Assembly (NCBI GenBank): GCA_910575775.1
Contig: CAJTEY010000007.1
Span: 1 to 64,000 of the forward strand
Direction: 5' to 3'
From: Lachnospiraceae bacterium
GTDB taxonomy: Bacteria > Bacillota > Clostridia > Lachnospirales > Lachnospiraceae
Length of the DNA: 64,000 nucleotides
Position numbers and translations under genes: made by a program. Numbering within the stretch: position 1 is the first letter of the stretch; each line of letters opens with the position of its first letter. The notes beneath the pieces were generated by a model. That model saw only the letters and a program-made list of their open reading frames with translations. It searched no databases and was not told where the DNA came from. Shown one piece after another: positions 41,496-51,043 of this stretch.

Positions 41496-42513
41496 GGTAA
41501 AATCTTCCTTTCCCCGATTTATTTCTATCGTAGTGCAGCTCGATTCCGCTTTCTTTCATCCCGCTTACGGGCTTCGCGTACATTTTTTTATCATAACGAC
41601 TTTTCACTATAGTGTCAAGATATTTGATGGGTGATATATAGAAAATACGCCCGTTTTTTCCGATGCAGCTTCTCTCCTTTTCCGGGTTGGAGGTCAAATC
41701 CGCGTAAACCGTCTGTCCCTCCCGCTCCACTCTGGGATATCGCGGCGTGTCAGCATAATCCAGAATCACCCCGCCGCACCTTTCCCTGTCGCAGCGAAAT
41801 CCTGCCTCCGCTGTCAGATATGGACGCACGCCTGGCACAAGCCCGTATTCGTACCCGTACGCTTCAAGCTCATCCGCCATCTCCTCCCAGATATCCGATC
41901 CTTCCACTTCCTCGTAAAAAAAGAGGAGCCTGTTGATTCTCGGCAGATACGGCGCAAGCAGCCGCCTTGTCATGTCCATCTGCCAGTCCGTATCCTCCGG
42001 CCTGCCGAGCAGCACATTGACCCTGCCCTCCTGATACAGGCAGTCGGCGGCGCAGGCCGCAAGCAGACCGGCAGCCAGCCTCTCTATGGTCTCCCTGCGC
42101 GGTTCCCATCGCTTCTTCTGATCTTCTGACATAAGTGTCATTATCTGTGGGTGCAAGTATGCGTCCGCCAGTCCCGGAGCGGCGTGCAGCGCATATTCCA
42201 TAACCTCCGATAAAACCTCCTGCGGCCACGGTTTCTTTTTATAGTAGAAAGGCGGAACCGGGCAGTCAACGGGCATAAAAAACCCGTCCGCATCCTCCGC
42301 CTTCAAAACGTTTGCCGGCAGGGATGCGCCCTCCCACCAGTGTCTCTTAGCCGCAGCCATTTTATGCATATCCTGTATGGGATGAAAATAGACAATACTC
42401 TCTGTTTCCATCTTATTTTCCCCTGTACCCGTCTTCTGTTCTGACACAGTATATGACTCCGGGCTTTCAGACATGCAGACAAATTTCACGAACCGTTCTT
42501 CCGGATTTCGCAC
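41464..42513 (-). CDS. Unassigned 349-aa protein between dus and greA
   Basis: GTG start directly after the dus stop (TGA-GTG). It has no signal peptide or membrane segments and is rich in acidic and aromatic residues. Segments include [57 protein letters not shown] and [21 protein letters not shown] see no catalytic motif. Conserved gene order with dus and greA suggests a Lachnospiraceae-specific protein. The 3' end overlaps greA by 32 nt, so the genes are probably co-translated. Confidence 0.75.
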   Translation of the reverse strand: MRNPEERFVKFVCMSESPESYTVSEQKTGTGENKMETESIVYFHPIQDMHKMAAAKRHWWEGASLPANVLKAEDADGFFMPVDCPVPPFYYKKKPWPQEVLSEVMEYALHAAPGLADAYLHPQIMTLMSEDQKKRWEPRRETIERLAAGLLAACAADCLYQEGRVNVLLGRPEDTDWQMDMTRRLLAPYLPRINRLLFFYEEVEGSDIWEEMADELEAYGYEYGLVPGVRPYLTAEAGFRCDRERCGGVILDYADTPRYPRVEREGQTVYADLTSNPEKERSCIGKNGRIFYISPIKYLDTIVKSRYDKKMYAKPVSGMKESGIELHYDRNKSGKGRFYHAGEEKYFNV

Positions 42514-43485
42514 TCACATGGATTCCACCAGCCGTCTGATATCCGCGAAGCTTTCCGCCTGATTCACGCACCCTCTGAGTCTTGCGGAACCGGGCAGCCC
42601 CGCCGTGTACCAGGACAGGTGCTTTCTCATTTCCCGGACGCCGGTATATTCTCCCTTTATCTCCATCTGAAGTTCAGCATGACGTAAAATCATTTCCTTC
42701 TTCTCTTCCATGGACGGTGCCGGCAGTATTTCCCCCTTCTCCAGATAAGCGGCGATCTGCCGAAACAGCCAAGGATTTCCTCTCGCGGCGCGTCCGATCA
42801 TCACGCCGTCACAGCCTGTCTGCAAAAGCAGTTTTCCGGCGCTTTCCCCGTCTGTCACATCCCCGTTTCCGATTACGGGAATAGAAACGGCATCTTTCAC
42901 CCTGGCAATGATTTCCCAGTCCGCCTCTCCGCTGTAAAACTGTTCCCTTGTCCGGCCGTGTACCGCCACTGCGGCAGCGCCCGCATCCTCCGCGATCTTC
43001 GCCAGTTCCACCGCATTGACATGATCCTCGTCAAATCCTTTACGGATTTTCACGGTGACGGGCTTCTCTATTGCCTTGGCCGTGGCGGCAATGATCTCTC
43101 CCGCCAGCTCCGGCTCCCGCATCAGCGCCGAACCTTCCCCGTTGTTCACAATTTTCGGCACGGGACAGCCCATATTGATATCCAGTATGGCAAAAGGACG
43201 TTCCTCCACCCGCTTCGCCATCTCGCTGACGATCTTCGGATCCGAACCGAACAGTTGCAGGGAAGCGGGGCCTTCCTGCGGATGAATCGCAAGCAGCCCC
43301 TCCGTATTTTTATTGCCGTACATGATGGCCTTGGCGCTCACCATCTCCATCCCGGTAAGCGCCGCTCCCTGACCACTGCACAACAAACGAAATGGCAGGT
43401 CGGTCACGCCTGCCATGGGAGCCAGTATGAGATTATTTTCCAGAGTAACACCGCCGATTGTAAGCGGTTTCAGTAAATGGCTCAT
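42514..43485 (-). CDS. dus: tRNA-dihydrouridine synthase
   Basis: A 323-aa flavin enzyme that reduces uridines in the tRNA D-loop. TIM-barrel start NNLILAPMAGVTDLPFR, catalytic Cys in DINMGCPVPKIVNNGEGSALM, FMN-binding KPVTVKIRKGFD and GNGDVTDGESAGKLL, C-terminal helical bundle. DusB-like by pattern. ATG 43485 has GGAGG 10 nt upstream; a TTG 6 nt earlier is less likely. It sits 2 bp after the DUF6145-like gene. Confidence 0.95.
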   Translation of the reverse strand: MSHLLKPLTIGGVTLENNLILAPMAGVTDLPFRLLCSGQGAALTGMEMVSAKAIMYGNKNTEGLLAIHPQEGPASLQLFGSDPKIVSEMAKRVEERPFAILDINMGCPVPKIVNNGEGSALMREPELAGEIIAATAKAIEKPVTVKIRKGFDEDHVNAVELAKIAEDAGAAAVAVHGRTREQFYSGEADWEIIARVKDAVSIPVIGNGDVTDGESAGKLLLQTGCDGVMIGRAARGNPWLFRQIAAYLEKGEILPAPSMEEKKEMILRHAELQMEIKGEYTGVREMRKHLSWYTAGLPGSARLRGCVNQAESFADIRRLVESM

Positions 43486-43487
43486 TT

Positions 43488-43835
43488 TCAATCCGCCTCC
43501 TGTATCGGTTCATGCAGGATAAACACCCGGTAGTACAACTGCAGGGACTCTAACATCTCCTGCCTGTTCCTGCGGATTTCTCCCACCAGAAGTCCGCTGC
43601 TGATCTCGTCATAGAGCAGATCGTCCTCCTCGGCATCCGTCTCCAGAGAAATACTGCCATCCTCCTCAAAGACAATGGTAAAGATACCGCCCACTTCCTC
43701 CGTGAAAAGCACACAGATGATATGCAGTTCCTCCTTGATCGACTGCGGAATCTTTTCAAATTTCTCGTTAAAATAATATTTCTGCTCATAGGCATTCGCG
43801 CCGCAGAGCACAATTCTTTTCTCTTCTTCCACCAT
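43488..43835 (-). CDS. DUF6145-like small protein
   Basis: A 115-aa acidic protein: MVEEEKRIVLCGANAYEQKYYFNEKFEKIP, then KEELHIICVLFTEEVGGIFTIVFEEDGSISLET and a helical end (IRRNRQEMLESLQLYYRVFIL). The Y-x-Q-K-Y-Y-F-N-E pattern recalls DUF6145 proteins of Lachnospiraceae. Function unknown. It opens the run with dus, the 349-aa gene, greA and lysS. Confidence 0.7.
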   Translation of the reverse strand: MVEEEKRIVLCGANAYEQKYYFNEKFEKIPQSIKEELHIICVLFTEEVGGIFTIVFEEDGSISLETDAEEDDLLYDEISSGLLVGEIRRNRQEMLESLQLYYRVFILHEPIQEAD

Positions 43836-43894
43836 CCGTTTTCTCCCACTGTCTCTGCTCTGCCGTCTCTAAAATTGACAAACGTGTCATATCT

Positions 43895-44902
43895 TTACAC
43901 GTAGCCGTAAAGACCTCTGACAGACACTTCCCCCGCATAGACAAGAACGGTTTCCCCCGTCTCCTTCTCAACGATCAGTTCTCCTGTGTCGGTAATCCCC
44001 CGTGAAATGCCTGTATACTCCCCCGCCGGATCCAAAACGCGCACTGCTGCATTCCTGCCGATCAGACGCGCCTCGTAACGATCCCTTAAGGCAGACAGCG
44101 TAAGCCCCCGCTCAAATGTTTCATAATCCGCCTCAAACTGCGCCAAAATTCGCGCAAGCAGCCACGCCCGGTCAAACTGTCTCCCTGACTCTATTTTCAG
44201 AGAAGTGGCCGTCTGCCGGATCTCCTCCGGAAATTCCTCCGTGCTCTCCTGATTCACGTTGACGCCCACGCCTGCCACCAGAAACTGAATCTCGTTCATC
44301 TCCGGCGTCATGCTCATCTCCGTCAGAATGCCGACCACCTTTTTCCCGTTCACAACAATATCATTGGGCCACTTGATGCCCGTGTCAAGGCCTGTCATCT
44401 CATGGATGGCCTCCGCCACGGAGAGCGCCATCACAAGCGTAATCATGGATGCCTTATCCGGGACAAAGGACGGGCGGATAATAATCGTAAAATAGATAGA
44501 TCTGCCCGCAGGCGACTCCCACATCCTGCCCCGGCGGCCCCTGCCCGCAGTCTGCCTGTCAGCCGCCACCGTGGTGCCGTGGGGTGCGCCTTCTTCCGCA
44601 AACCGCTTGGCGTCGGGATTCGTGGAGCCGGTGGACTCGAAAAAGATAAGCCGCTGCCCCGCCCATTTCGTACGGAGTCTGCTGACAATCTCGCTCTCCG
44701 AATATACGTCCGCCGGACTTTCCACCAGACGATAGCCGCGGCTTGGCACCGATTCGATCCGGTACCCTTCCTCTTTCAGCTGGTTGATCACCTTCCAGAC
44801 CGCCGTCCGGGAAACCCCCAGGCGGTCGCAGAGCTGCTGCCCCGACACGTAGTCCTCGCTGCTGCGCAGACATGTTAAAATATCCGATTTGTCTGTTTTC
44901 AT
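43895..44902 (-). CDS. birA: Biotin protein ligase / biotin repressor
   Basis: A 335-aa bifunctional BirA. N-terminal winged helix (VSGQQLCDRLGVSRTAVWKVINQLKEEGYRIE) binds the biotin operator. The ligase core has FESTGSTNPDAKRFAEEG, the adenylate loop GRGRRGRMWESPAG, GIKWPNDIVVNGKKVVGIL and VAGVGVNVNQ. C-terminal SH3-like domain present. It attaches biotin to carboxylases via biotinyl-AMP. ATG 44902 is used; upstream in-frame codons run into the hairpin array and are unlikely to be translated. Confidence 0.95.
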   Translation of the reverse strand: MKTDKSDILTCLRSSEDYVSGQQLCDRLGVSRTAVWKVINQLKEEGYRIESVPSRGYRLVESPADVYSESEIVSRLRTKWAGQRLIFFESTGSTNPDAKRFAEEGAPHGTTVAADRQTAGRGRRGRMWESPAGRSIYFTIIIRPSFVPDKASMITLVMALSVAEAIHEMTGLDTGIKWPNDIVVNGKKVVGILTEMSMTPEMNEIQFLVAGVGVNVNQESTEEFPEEIRQTATSLKIESGRQFDRAWLLARILAQFEADYETFERGLTLSALRDRYEARLIGRNAAVRVLDPAGEYTGISRGITDTGELIVEKETGETVLVYAGEVSVRGLYGYV

Positions 44903-44929
44903 GAATTTAACCGTTGCACCTCCATGATT

Positions 44930-45045
44930 ATGCGGAGAATGCCGTGTTTCAGGCATTCTCCTGCGTGAGACGGAGTTGCGAAGCAACTCCTGGAACTTCC
45001 AAGTCAGCTATGCTGACTTTGCGAACGCAGCCTTTGCTGCGAGTG
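44930..45045. repeat. Array of four small hairpins between argF and birA
   Basis: GGAGAATGCC / GGCATTCTCC (44934-44961), GGAGTTGC-GAA-GCAACTCC (44972-44990), AAGTCAGC-TAT-GCTGACTT (45001-45019) and CGCAGC-CTTT-GCTGCG (45026-45041). All perfect, loops of 3-8 nt. They fill nearly the whole gap. Confidence 0.8.
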
Positions 45046-45059
45046 ATTGGAAATTCTTC

Positions 45060-46052
45060 TCACGCCCGCCCAAGTGTCACCGCCATAACCGCCTTAATGG
45101 TGTGCATGCGGTTCTCCGCCTCGTCAAACACGATGGACTGTGGCGACTCAAACACCTCGTCCGTCACTTCCAGTTCCGCCATGCCGTACTTTTCACCGAT
45201 TTCTTTTCCGATTTCGGTCTGATGGTCATGAAAAGCGGGCAGACAGTGCATGAACACGGCATCTTTCCCGGCAAGGGCCATCGTCTCCGCGTTTACCTGA
45301 TAAGGCGCCAGATCACGCAGCCTCTCCTCCCAGATCTGCGCCGGCTCGCCCATGGACACCCACACGTCCGTGTACACCACATCGGCTCCCGTCACGCCCT
45401 CCGGCACATCCTCCGTCAGACGAATCGAGCCGCCGTTTTCTTCCGCAATCTCCCGGCAGGTCTTCACCAGCTCCTCCCCGGGGAAATACTTTTTGTCAGT
45501 GCAGGCCGTGAAATGCATGCCCATCTTGGCGCAGGCAACCATCAGGGAATTGCCCATATTGTAGCGGGCGTCCCCCATGTAGGTCAGCTTAATGCCCTTT
45601 ACGCGTCCGAAACGCTCCCGTATGGTCAGAAGATCCGCCAGCATCTGGGTTGGGTGAAACTCATTGGTCAGACCGTTCCAGACAGGCACACCCGCATGTT
45701 TCGCCAGCTCTTCCACAATCTCCTGACCGTATCCGCGGTACTCGATTCCCTCAAACATACGCCCCAGCACCCGCGCCGTATCCGCAATGCTCTCCTTCTT
45801 GCCGATCTGGGAACCCGCCGGATCTAAGTACGTGGTCCCCATGCCAAGATCATGCGCCGCCACCTCAAAGGCGCAGCGGGTTCTGGTGCTCGTCTTCTCA
45901 AAAATCAGCGCTACATTTTTTCCCCGCAGACTGTCCACGGGGATTCCTCTTTTTTTCTTATCCTTCAAATCTGCCGCCACGTCCAGCATGTACGATATTT
46001 CCTCCGGGGTGAAATCCAGAAGCTTTAAAAAACTGCGTCCTTTTAAGTCCAT
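45060..46052 (-). CDS. argF: Ornithine carbamoyltransferase
   Basis: A 330-aa enzyme that makes citrulline from ornithine and carbamoyl phosphate in arginine synthesis or the arginine deiminase route. Signature motifs are all present: [12 protein letters not shown] (carbamoyl phosphate), [24 protein letters not shown], and the ornithine loop HCLPAFHD. Standard length. It stands alone between gaps with hairpins, with GGAGG before the ATG. Anabolic or catabolic use cannot be decided from sequence. Confidence 0.97.
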   Translation of the reverse strand: MDLKGRSFLKLLDFTPEEISYMLDVAADLKDKKKRGIPVDSLRGKNVALIFEKTSTRTRCAFEVAAHDLGMGTTYLDPAGSQIGKKESIADTARVLGRMFEGIEYRGYGQEIVEELAKHAGVPVWNGLTNEFHPTQMLADLLTIRERFGRVKGIKLTYMGDARYNMGNSLMVACAKMGMHFTACTDKKYFPGEELVKTCREIAEENGGSIRLTEDVPEGVTGADVVYTDVWVSMGEPAQIWEERLRDLAPYQVNAETMALAGKDAVFMHCLPAFHDHQTEIGKEIGEKYGMAELEVTDEVFESPQSIVFDEAENRMHTIKAVMAVTLGRA

Positions 46053-46102
46053 GATGCTGCCTCCTCCTTATGTAGTGCCCGACTTCGCTTATTCGCGCAA
46101 AT

Positions 46103-46125
46103 AGGACGGTTCGCAGAACCGTCCT
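46103..46125. repeat. Perfect hairpin downstream of the SPFH gene
   Basis: AGGACGGTTC-GCA-GAACCGTCCT, a 10-bp stem with a 3-nt loop, in the gap between argF and the SPFH gene. No U-tract follows on either strand. Confidence 0.7.
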
Positions 46126-46168
46126 GTCGCTTTCCTGTTACGCAAACCAATACGTAGAATGCCTGTTT

Positions 46169-47089
46169 CTATTTGAGGATCTCCCTCGCAGAAGCCGCAA
46201 GTCCCGCCAGCCCCTGGATTTCCGAGGGAATGATAATCTTCGTCGCCTGTCCGTCCGCCGCTTTCTCGAAAGCTTCCAGACTCTTAATCTTTAAGACTGC
46301 CTCGTCCGCACCGGCTTCACGGATCATACGGATACCGTCAGCGGTAGCCTTCTGCACTTTAAGAATCGCCTCCGCTTCACCTTCTGCCTCACGGATCATC
46401 TTCTCCTTCTGCGCCTCCGCACGCAGGATCGCGGACTGTTTCTCCGCCTCCGCCTCAAGAATTGCGGATTCCTTCTGGCCTTCTGCCACAAGGATTGTGG
46501 ATTTCTTCTCACCTTCCGCACGCAGGATCGCCTCACGGCGCTCACGCTCCGCCTTCATCTGTTTCTCCATGGCGTCCTGAATCGCCGCCGGCGGAATGAT
46601 ATTTTTAAGCTCCACACGGTTCACTTTGATACCCCAGGGATCCGTCGCGATATCGAGAGAAGCGCGCATCTTCGTGTTGATCACTTCTCTGGAAGTAAGC
46701 GTCTGATCCAGCTCCATCTCACCAATGATATTACGGAGGGTTGTGGCCGTCAGGTTCTCGATTGCCATAATCGGATTCTCCACTCCATAAGCAAAAAGCT
46801 TCGGATCCGTGATCTGGAAAAACACCACCGTGTCAATCCGCATGGTCACGTTGTCCTTCGTGATCACGGGCTGGGGCGCGAAATCCACCACCTGCTCCTT
46901 CAGTACCACTCTTTTGGCCACCTTATCGATAAAAGGAACCTTGATATGCAGTCCCACCGACCAGGTCTGCTGATAAGCGCCAAGGCGCTCCACCACATAA
47001 GCCTGCGCCTGCGGCACAATCTTGATACAGGACGCCAGAATCAGTACGATCAGTATCAAAACAACCAGTAACGCTACAAGTCCACCCAT
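46169..47089 (-). CDS. SPFH/Band 7 membrane protein (stomatin/QmcA-like)
   Basis: A 306-aa protein with an N-terminal membrane helix (LVALLVVLILIVLILASCI), then the SPFH domain (VPQAQAYVVERLGAYQQTW, VVDFAPQPVITKDNVTMRIDTVVFFQI, LDIATDPWGIKVNRVELKNI). A long Ala/Glu coiled coil carries repeats of the type LRAEGEKKSTILVAEGQ. These proteins form membrane microdomain scaffolds. It follows the NfeD gene at 62 bp, and SPFH-NfeD pairs are a known functional unit. Confidence 0.93.
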   Translation of the reverse strand: MGGLVALLVVLILIVLILASCIKIVPQAQAYVVERLGAYQQTWSVGLHIKVPFIDKVAKRVVLKEQVVDFAPQPVITKDNVTMRIDTVVFFQITDPKLFAYGVENPIMAIENLTATTLRNIIGEMELDQTLTSREVINTKMRASLDIATDPWGIKVNRVELKNIIPPAAIQDAMEKQMKAERERREAILRAEGEKKSTILVAEGQKESAILEAEAEKQSAILRAEAQKEKMIREAEGEAEAILKVQKATADGIRMIREAGADEAVLKIKSLEAFEKAADGQATKIIIPSEIQGLAGLAASAREILK

Positions 47090-47151
47090 TTTTCCTCTCC
47101 ATTTCCGAAAGTGTTGACAGACAGCAACCGTTCCGCATGATCGCCGGACAG

Positions 47152-47613
47152 TTACTGCATCTCTTTCTTTTCCTCAACAATTAGTTTCACGCCGTTTATG
47201 GCGAGCACAATCACCACGGCGCCCACCGGCAGCTTCTCATCGTCCGTCTTTGTCCTGGCAGACCATTCCATGCCGCCCACATTCACCTGGCCGATCCCCT
47301 GCAGATTATCGATCTCGCTTATGACAATGGCCTGCCGTCCCACAAGGCTCTCCGCATTCGTGCGCACCCGGTCTTTGTTAAAATATTTTACCGCAACGGG
47401 TCGCGTAAAATACAGAAGCAGCGCTGAAACCACAAGAAACAATATAATCTGTAAAATAACCGGCAGATGCAGCAGAGAAGCCAGAGTCGCCACAAGCGCA
47501 CCGCCAGCGAACCAGACGGTTGTGAGTCCCATCGTCAGGAGCTCGGTCACAACCAGCGCCACAAGGATAACCAGCCAGATCACCGTCATGTTTAACGCCT
47601 GTATCTCCATCAT
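47152..47613 (-). CDS. NfeD family membrane protein
   Basis: A 153-aa protein: three to four N-terminal membrane segments (MTVIWLVILVALVVTELLTMGL, VWFAGGALVATLASLLHL, LQIILFLVVSALLLYF), then an OB-fold domain (SLVGRQAIVISEIDNLQGIGQVNVGGMEWSAR). This is the short NfeD type without protease domain, which partners with SPFH proteins such as its downstream neighbour. Confidence 0.92.
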   Translation of the reverse strand: MMEIQALNMTVIWLVILVALVVTELLTMGLTTVWFAGGALVATLASLLHLPVILQIILFLVVSALLLYFTRPVAVKYFNKDRVRTNAESLVGRQAIVISEIDNLQGIGQVNVGGMEWSARTKTDDEKLPVGAVVIVLAINGVKLIVEEKKEMQ

Positions 47614-47639
47614 GTTCCCTCCCTAATGTTAATAACACA

Positions 47640-47765
47640 CTCGCAAGCCCGCGCTTACGCGCGTGGTGTCCGATTACATCGGACGTTTGCTCGTTATATG
47701 TCGCGAAGAATCTTCGATTCTTCTGAAAAACAAATGCCGCTTCGCGTCGCTTGTTTTTCCTTTGC
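47640..47765. repeat. Array of hairpins between the CwlJ-type hydrolase and NfeD genes
   Basis: GCGC-TTAC-GCGC (47651-47662), GTCCGAT-TAC-ATCGGAC (47668-47684), GAAGAAT-CTTCG-ATTCTTC (47705-47723) and GAAAAACAA ... TTGTTTTTC (47725-47759) with a G+C-rich inner stem. The style matches the array at 44.9-45.0 kb. Confidence 0.75.
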
Positions 47766-47836
47766 AACAATTACATTATCTCATAGTATTCCCAATGTGG
47801 CAAGGTCTAACACTACGGACGCACGTTCTCACATTG

Positions 47837-48898
47837 TCACCAGAACACCTGTCTGTCGATGAGGAGGCCTTCGTGGTTGCCGGCACGTCTGAAATGGGTC
47901 GCATCGCCCACGTTCGTCTCCCCGTTGATCGCGGCTCTGGCCGCCTCCCAGCAGCTTTCCGGAATATCGCCGCCGTACACTCTGGCCACCTTGCCGTTAA
48001 GTGCGGGCGTAAACTGTCCCGACGCAAAAATAACACCAGATATTGTATTCGGATAAGCCGCACTTCTGACACGGTTCATAACCACCGCACCCACCGCCAG
48101 CTTGCCGTTATACGTCTCGATACCCGCCTCGCAGTAAATCAGCGCCGCCAGAAGTCTGGTGTCGTCTCCGCCCACCACCACTGCGCCTCTGTTTGCCGTA
48201 AGCTTCGCCTTCCGCTCTTCCTCTTCTCTCTTCTGGATGGCTACCAGCGTTTCGCCCTCGTCAATATGGAAGTCAATGTCCACATATTCCGCCGACACAT
48301 ATCCTGTCTCACCCTCGTAATCCACACTGATCCATTCCTCGTCGAGCACCTCGATAATTTCCAGTTCTTCGTCCCGCGGAATGAAACCCACCGCCTCCGC
48401 TTCCGACTCGGGATCCTTTCTCACACAGAGTGTATCCGTCTCTATCTGCACGATAAGGTTTCCCACGTCATTAGCCAGCAGCTCCGCATCCTCGCCGAAA
48501 AGCAGATACTCGTCACTTGCCCAGCCGACAAGATCCCCGCTCCGAAGTCTTGTCCAGCCGTCTTTTCTCTCCAATATCCTTCCGCCACAGTCCTTATAGA
48601 GCAGGCCCACCTTTTCGGACTCTCCATCCGCCTCCGCGCGCACATTCATAGCCACCTGCACGTTAGCCATAACCAGATCCGTTTCCCTCTCCGCGCCGTT
48701 TGCTTCCGATACCTCGGTCAGTTCCCGGATCGCGTCCTCATTTGCCGCTCTCCCGGTAGGATCCACAATCTGGGCTACACCTACATTCAGCGAGTCCAGA
48801 TAATCGTCCCTGTTAGTCGCCTGTGCATGCAGAGGCAGACCGCATAAACATATACCAAGAATCAAACTGACGAGCAGAAGTCTATACTCTTTCCGCAT
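47837..48898 (-). CDS. Secreted SH3-domain cell wall hydrolase (CwlJ/SleB-type)
   Basis: A 353-aa exported protein. Start MRKEYRLLLVSLILGICLCGLPLHAQA is a signal peptide, with GGAGGG 7 nt upstream. Two bacterial SH3 domains follow (ANVQVAMNVRAEADGESEKVGLL and ETDTLCVRKDPESEAEAVGFI, about 60-200). The C-terminal Hydrolase_2 domain (LLAALIYCEAGIETYNGKLAVGAVVMNRV ... SCWEAARAAINGETNVGDATHF) carries the catalytic Glu of CwlJ/SleB spore-cortex hydrolases. It acts on peptidoglycan; a spore role is possible but not certain. Confidence 0.92.
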   Translation of the reverse strand: MRKEYRLLLVSLILGICLCGLPLHAQATNRDDYLDSLNVGVAQIVDPTGRAANEDAIRELTEVSEANGAERETDLVMANVQVAMNVRAEADGESEKVGLLYKDCGGRILERKDGWTRLRSGDLVGWASDEYLLFGEDAELLANDVGNLIVQIETDTLCVRKDPESEAEAVGFIPRDEELEIIEVLDEEWISVDYEGETGYVSAEYVDIDFHIDEGETLVAIQKREEEERKAKLTANRGAVVVGGDDTRLLAALIYCEAGIETYNGKLAVGAVVMNRVRSAAYPNTISGVIFASGQFTPALNGKVARVYGGDIPESCWEAARAAINGETNVGDATHFRRAGNHEGLLIDRQVFW

Positions 48899-49148
48899 AA
48901 ACATCCCTCCATCTTCATCCATACAAGAAATCCCCATTTCCCATAACACAAAAGATAAAGTTTGTTACAAAATTGTTACATTTCCGTTAAGTATGGATTA
49001 TTTTAGCAAAACACCTATTCTTTGTCAAGTTTATACAATTTGGCTCTGTTTTATCTCTATATTTTGTTACTATTTTTTTACAAAACACAAGATGTTCCGA
49101 CAGCCTTCCCCGATGTGCCTTTTTACCGCAATTCCGGGTGAACCAAAG

Positions 49149-49943
49149 TTACAGTTTCCGTGACTTCTCCACCGTGGCTAAGAGCGCGTCCATCACTGCC
49201 CCGCGAAAGCCTGCCTCCTCCAGCACGCGCACACCCTCTATCGTGGTACCACCCGGAGAGCAGACCATGTCCTTCAGCTCGCCGGGATGTTTCCCCGTCT
49301 CCAACACAAGCTTTGCACTGCCGTACACTGCCTGCGCCGCAAACTCGTAAGCCTGCGCCCGGGGCATGCCGGCTGCCACGCCCGCATCTGCCATAGCCTC
49401 TATGAAAAGGAACACATACGCCGGAGAGGATCCGCTCACCGCCCCGACGGCATCCATCAGACGCTCCTCCACCAGACTTGCCTTCCCGAAGCTCTCCGTC
49501 AATCTCAGGCTGTACTTCCTCTCTTCCTCCGATACCGCATCATTTACGCAGACGCCCGTACAGCCCTCTCCCACAAGCGCAGGCGTATTTGGCATACAGC
49601 GCACAAGCTTCATCTGCCTGCCAAAGGCCTCTTCCAGCCACGCAAGTGTCTTTCCGGCCGCGATACTGATAATCAGCGTGTCCGACTTCACCGCATCACG
49701 GATCTCCCCGATCACATCCCCCAGAAACTGCGGCTTCACCGCCAGAACCAATGTCTGCGCCGCCTCCGCCACCTCCGCGTTGGACGCTTTCACGTCAATG
49801 CCAAACCGTTCCCGCACCGCGTCACGGGTCTTCTGTGTCTTCGAGCTGCCGCAGATGTCCTCCGCCGACACCATTCCCTGCTCCAGCATACCACCGATGA
49901 TGGCACATGCCATATTGCCGAGTCCGATAAATCCAATCTTCAT
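49149..49943 (-). CDS. proC: Pyrroline-5-carboxylate reductase
   Basis: A 264-aa enzyme for the last step of proline synthesis. NAD(P)-binding start MKIGFIGLGNMACAIIGGML, then VLAVKPQFLGDVIGEI, RCMPNTPALVGEGCTGV, and the ProC signature LKDMVCSPGGTTIEGVRVLEEAGFRGAVMDAL. ATG 49943 is chosen to place the Rossmann strand at the N-terminus. The 250-bp gap downstream is AT-rich and has no gene that I see. Confidence 0.96.
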   Translation of the reverse strand: MKIGFIGLGNMACAIIGGMLEQGMVSAEDICGSSKTQKTRDAVRERFGIDVKASNAEVAEAAQTLVLAVKPQFLGDVIGEIRDAVKSDTLIISIAAGKTLAWLEEAFGRQMKLVRCMPNTPALVGEGCTGVCVNDAVSEEERKYSLRLTESFGKASLVEERLMDAVGAVSGSSPAYVFLFIEAMADAGVAAGMPRAQAYEFAAQAVYGSAKLVLETGKHPGELKDMVCSPGGTTIEGVRVLEEAGFRGAVMDALLATVEKSRKL

Positions 49944-50070
49944 AACTCCCACACCGCCTTTCATTCAATAACATTTGTTACTTTCCCGCATTTTAAGCCA
50001 AAAACCGACATTATCAACGCTTTTGTTTCCAGATTGAAAACCTAGTGTTATTTTATTGTTAAATCTTGAT

Positions 50071-50865
50071 TTAACCATTTCTTCTCTGCCTGTAAGCCTC
50101 GTACATCAGTATGGAAGATGCCACCGCCGCATTCAGCGACTCCGCTTTTCCCTCCATCGGAATCGCCAGAAGTGTATCCGCACAGGCCGCCGTTTCCTCC
50201 CGCAGGCCATTGGCCTCGTTTCCGATGAGAAAAGCCGTACTCCGACGATATTCGTGCGCATCGTAAAAGGACTTTGCGTCCAGATGGGCGGCGTAGACAG
50301 CTATCCCCTTTCCCTGCAGCATCCTGATGGCGGAAGGAAGCGACTCCGCATAGAGAAACGGCACCCGGTAAACAGCACCCATCGTGGAGCGGATGGTCTT
50401 CGGATTATAGATGTCAGCCGTCCTGCTGCTCATAATCACGCCGTCCGCGCCGGCCGCCTCCGCTGTGCGAAAGATAGTCCCCAGGTTTCCCGGATCCTGT
50501 ATATCTTCCAAAATTATAAATAACATCTGTTTTTTGTCTGTGTTCTGCAGCATTTCTTCTATATTATAGTGTCGCTGCCGCACCAGGCAGAGAATCCCCT
50601 GAGGAGTCACCGTATCCGACATCCTGTCAAATACCTCATCCGCCACGATCTCACAAGAAAGCCCGGACAGCTTTTCCCCATATCGCGCATACATTTCCTT
50701 CTCGACGCCCTGTGCGATATACACCCGGCTGATCCGTTCTACCGGCGCCTCACCAAACATTTTTGCGCCCTCAATCACAAAAAGGCCCTGCCTGTCCCGC
50801 TCCCTTTTCTTCCCAATCAAGGCGGATACTTCCTTGACGGATTTATTGTGCAAACTTGTAATCAT
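50071..50865 (-). CDS. TrmH/SpoU-family RNA 2'-O-methyltransferase
   Basis: A 264-aa protein: substrate-binding N-terminal domain (VKEVSALIGKKRERDRQGLFVIEGAKMF), then the SPOUT knot motifs DIQDPGNLGTIFRTAEAAGADGVIM, RSTMGAVYRVPF, and LIGNEANGLREETAACAD with IPMEGKAESLNAAVASSIL. It uses S-adenosylmethionine to methylate ribose of rRNA or tRNA. The exact target is unknown. ATG 50865 has GGAGGAG 4 nt upstream. Confidence 0.93.
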   Translation of the reverse strand: MITSLHNKSVKEVSALIGKKRERDRQGLFVIEGAKMFGEAPVERISRVYIAQGVEKEMYARYGEKLSGLSCEIVADEVFDRMSDTVTPQGILCLVRQRHYNIEEMLQNTDKKQMLFIILEDIQDPGNLGTIFRTAEAAGADGVIMSSRTADIYNPKTIRSTMGAVYRVPFLYAESLPSAIRMLQGKGIAVYAAHLDAKSFYDAHEYRRSTAFLIGNEANGLREETAACADTLLAIPMEGKAESLNAAVASSILMYEAYRQRRNG

Positions 50866-51043
50866 GATCTCCTCCATACGGCTTGCTGCCATACCTGTCA
50901 TAAGCGGATCCGGGACGCAGCGCATCTACCGTCCGCATAGTTCTTCCTTCATAAAGATTCCCCGCAAATGCGAGCATCTGCGGGGAACATCCATATCCTA
51001 TATTTTTTGCAGCATCTGCGTCCGCAAACCCACGCCTCTGCAA

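Noticed and set aside
47663-48847. 394-codon plus-strand frame
   Set aside because: Antisense to the SH3-CwlJ-type gene and running through the hairpin array; no ribosome site and no recognisable protein.
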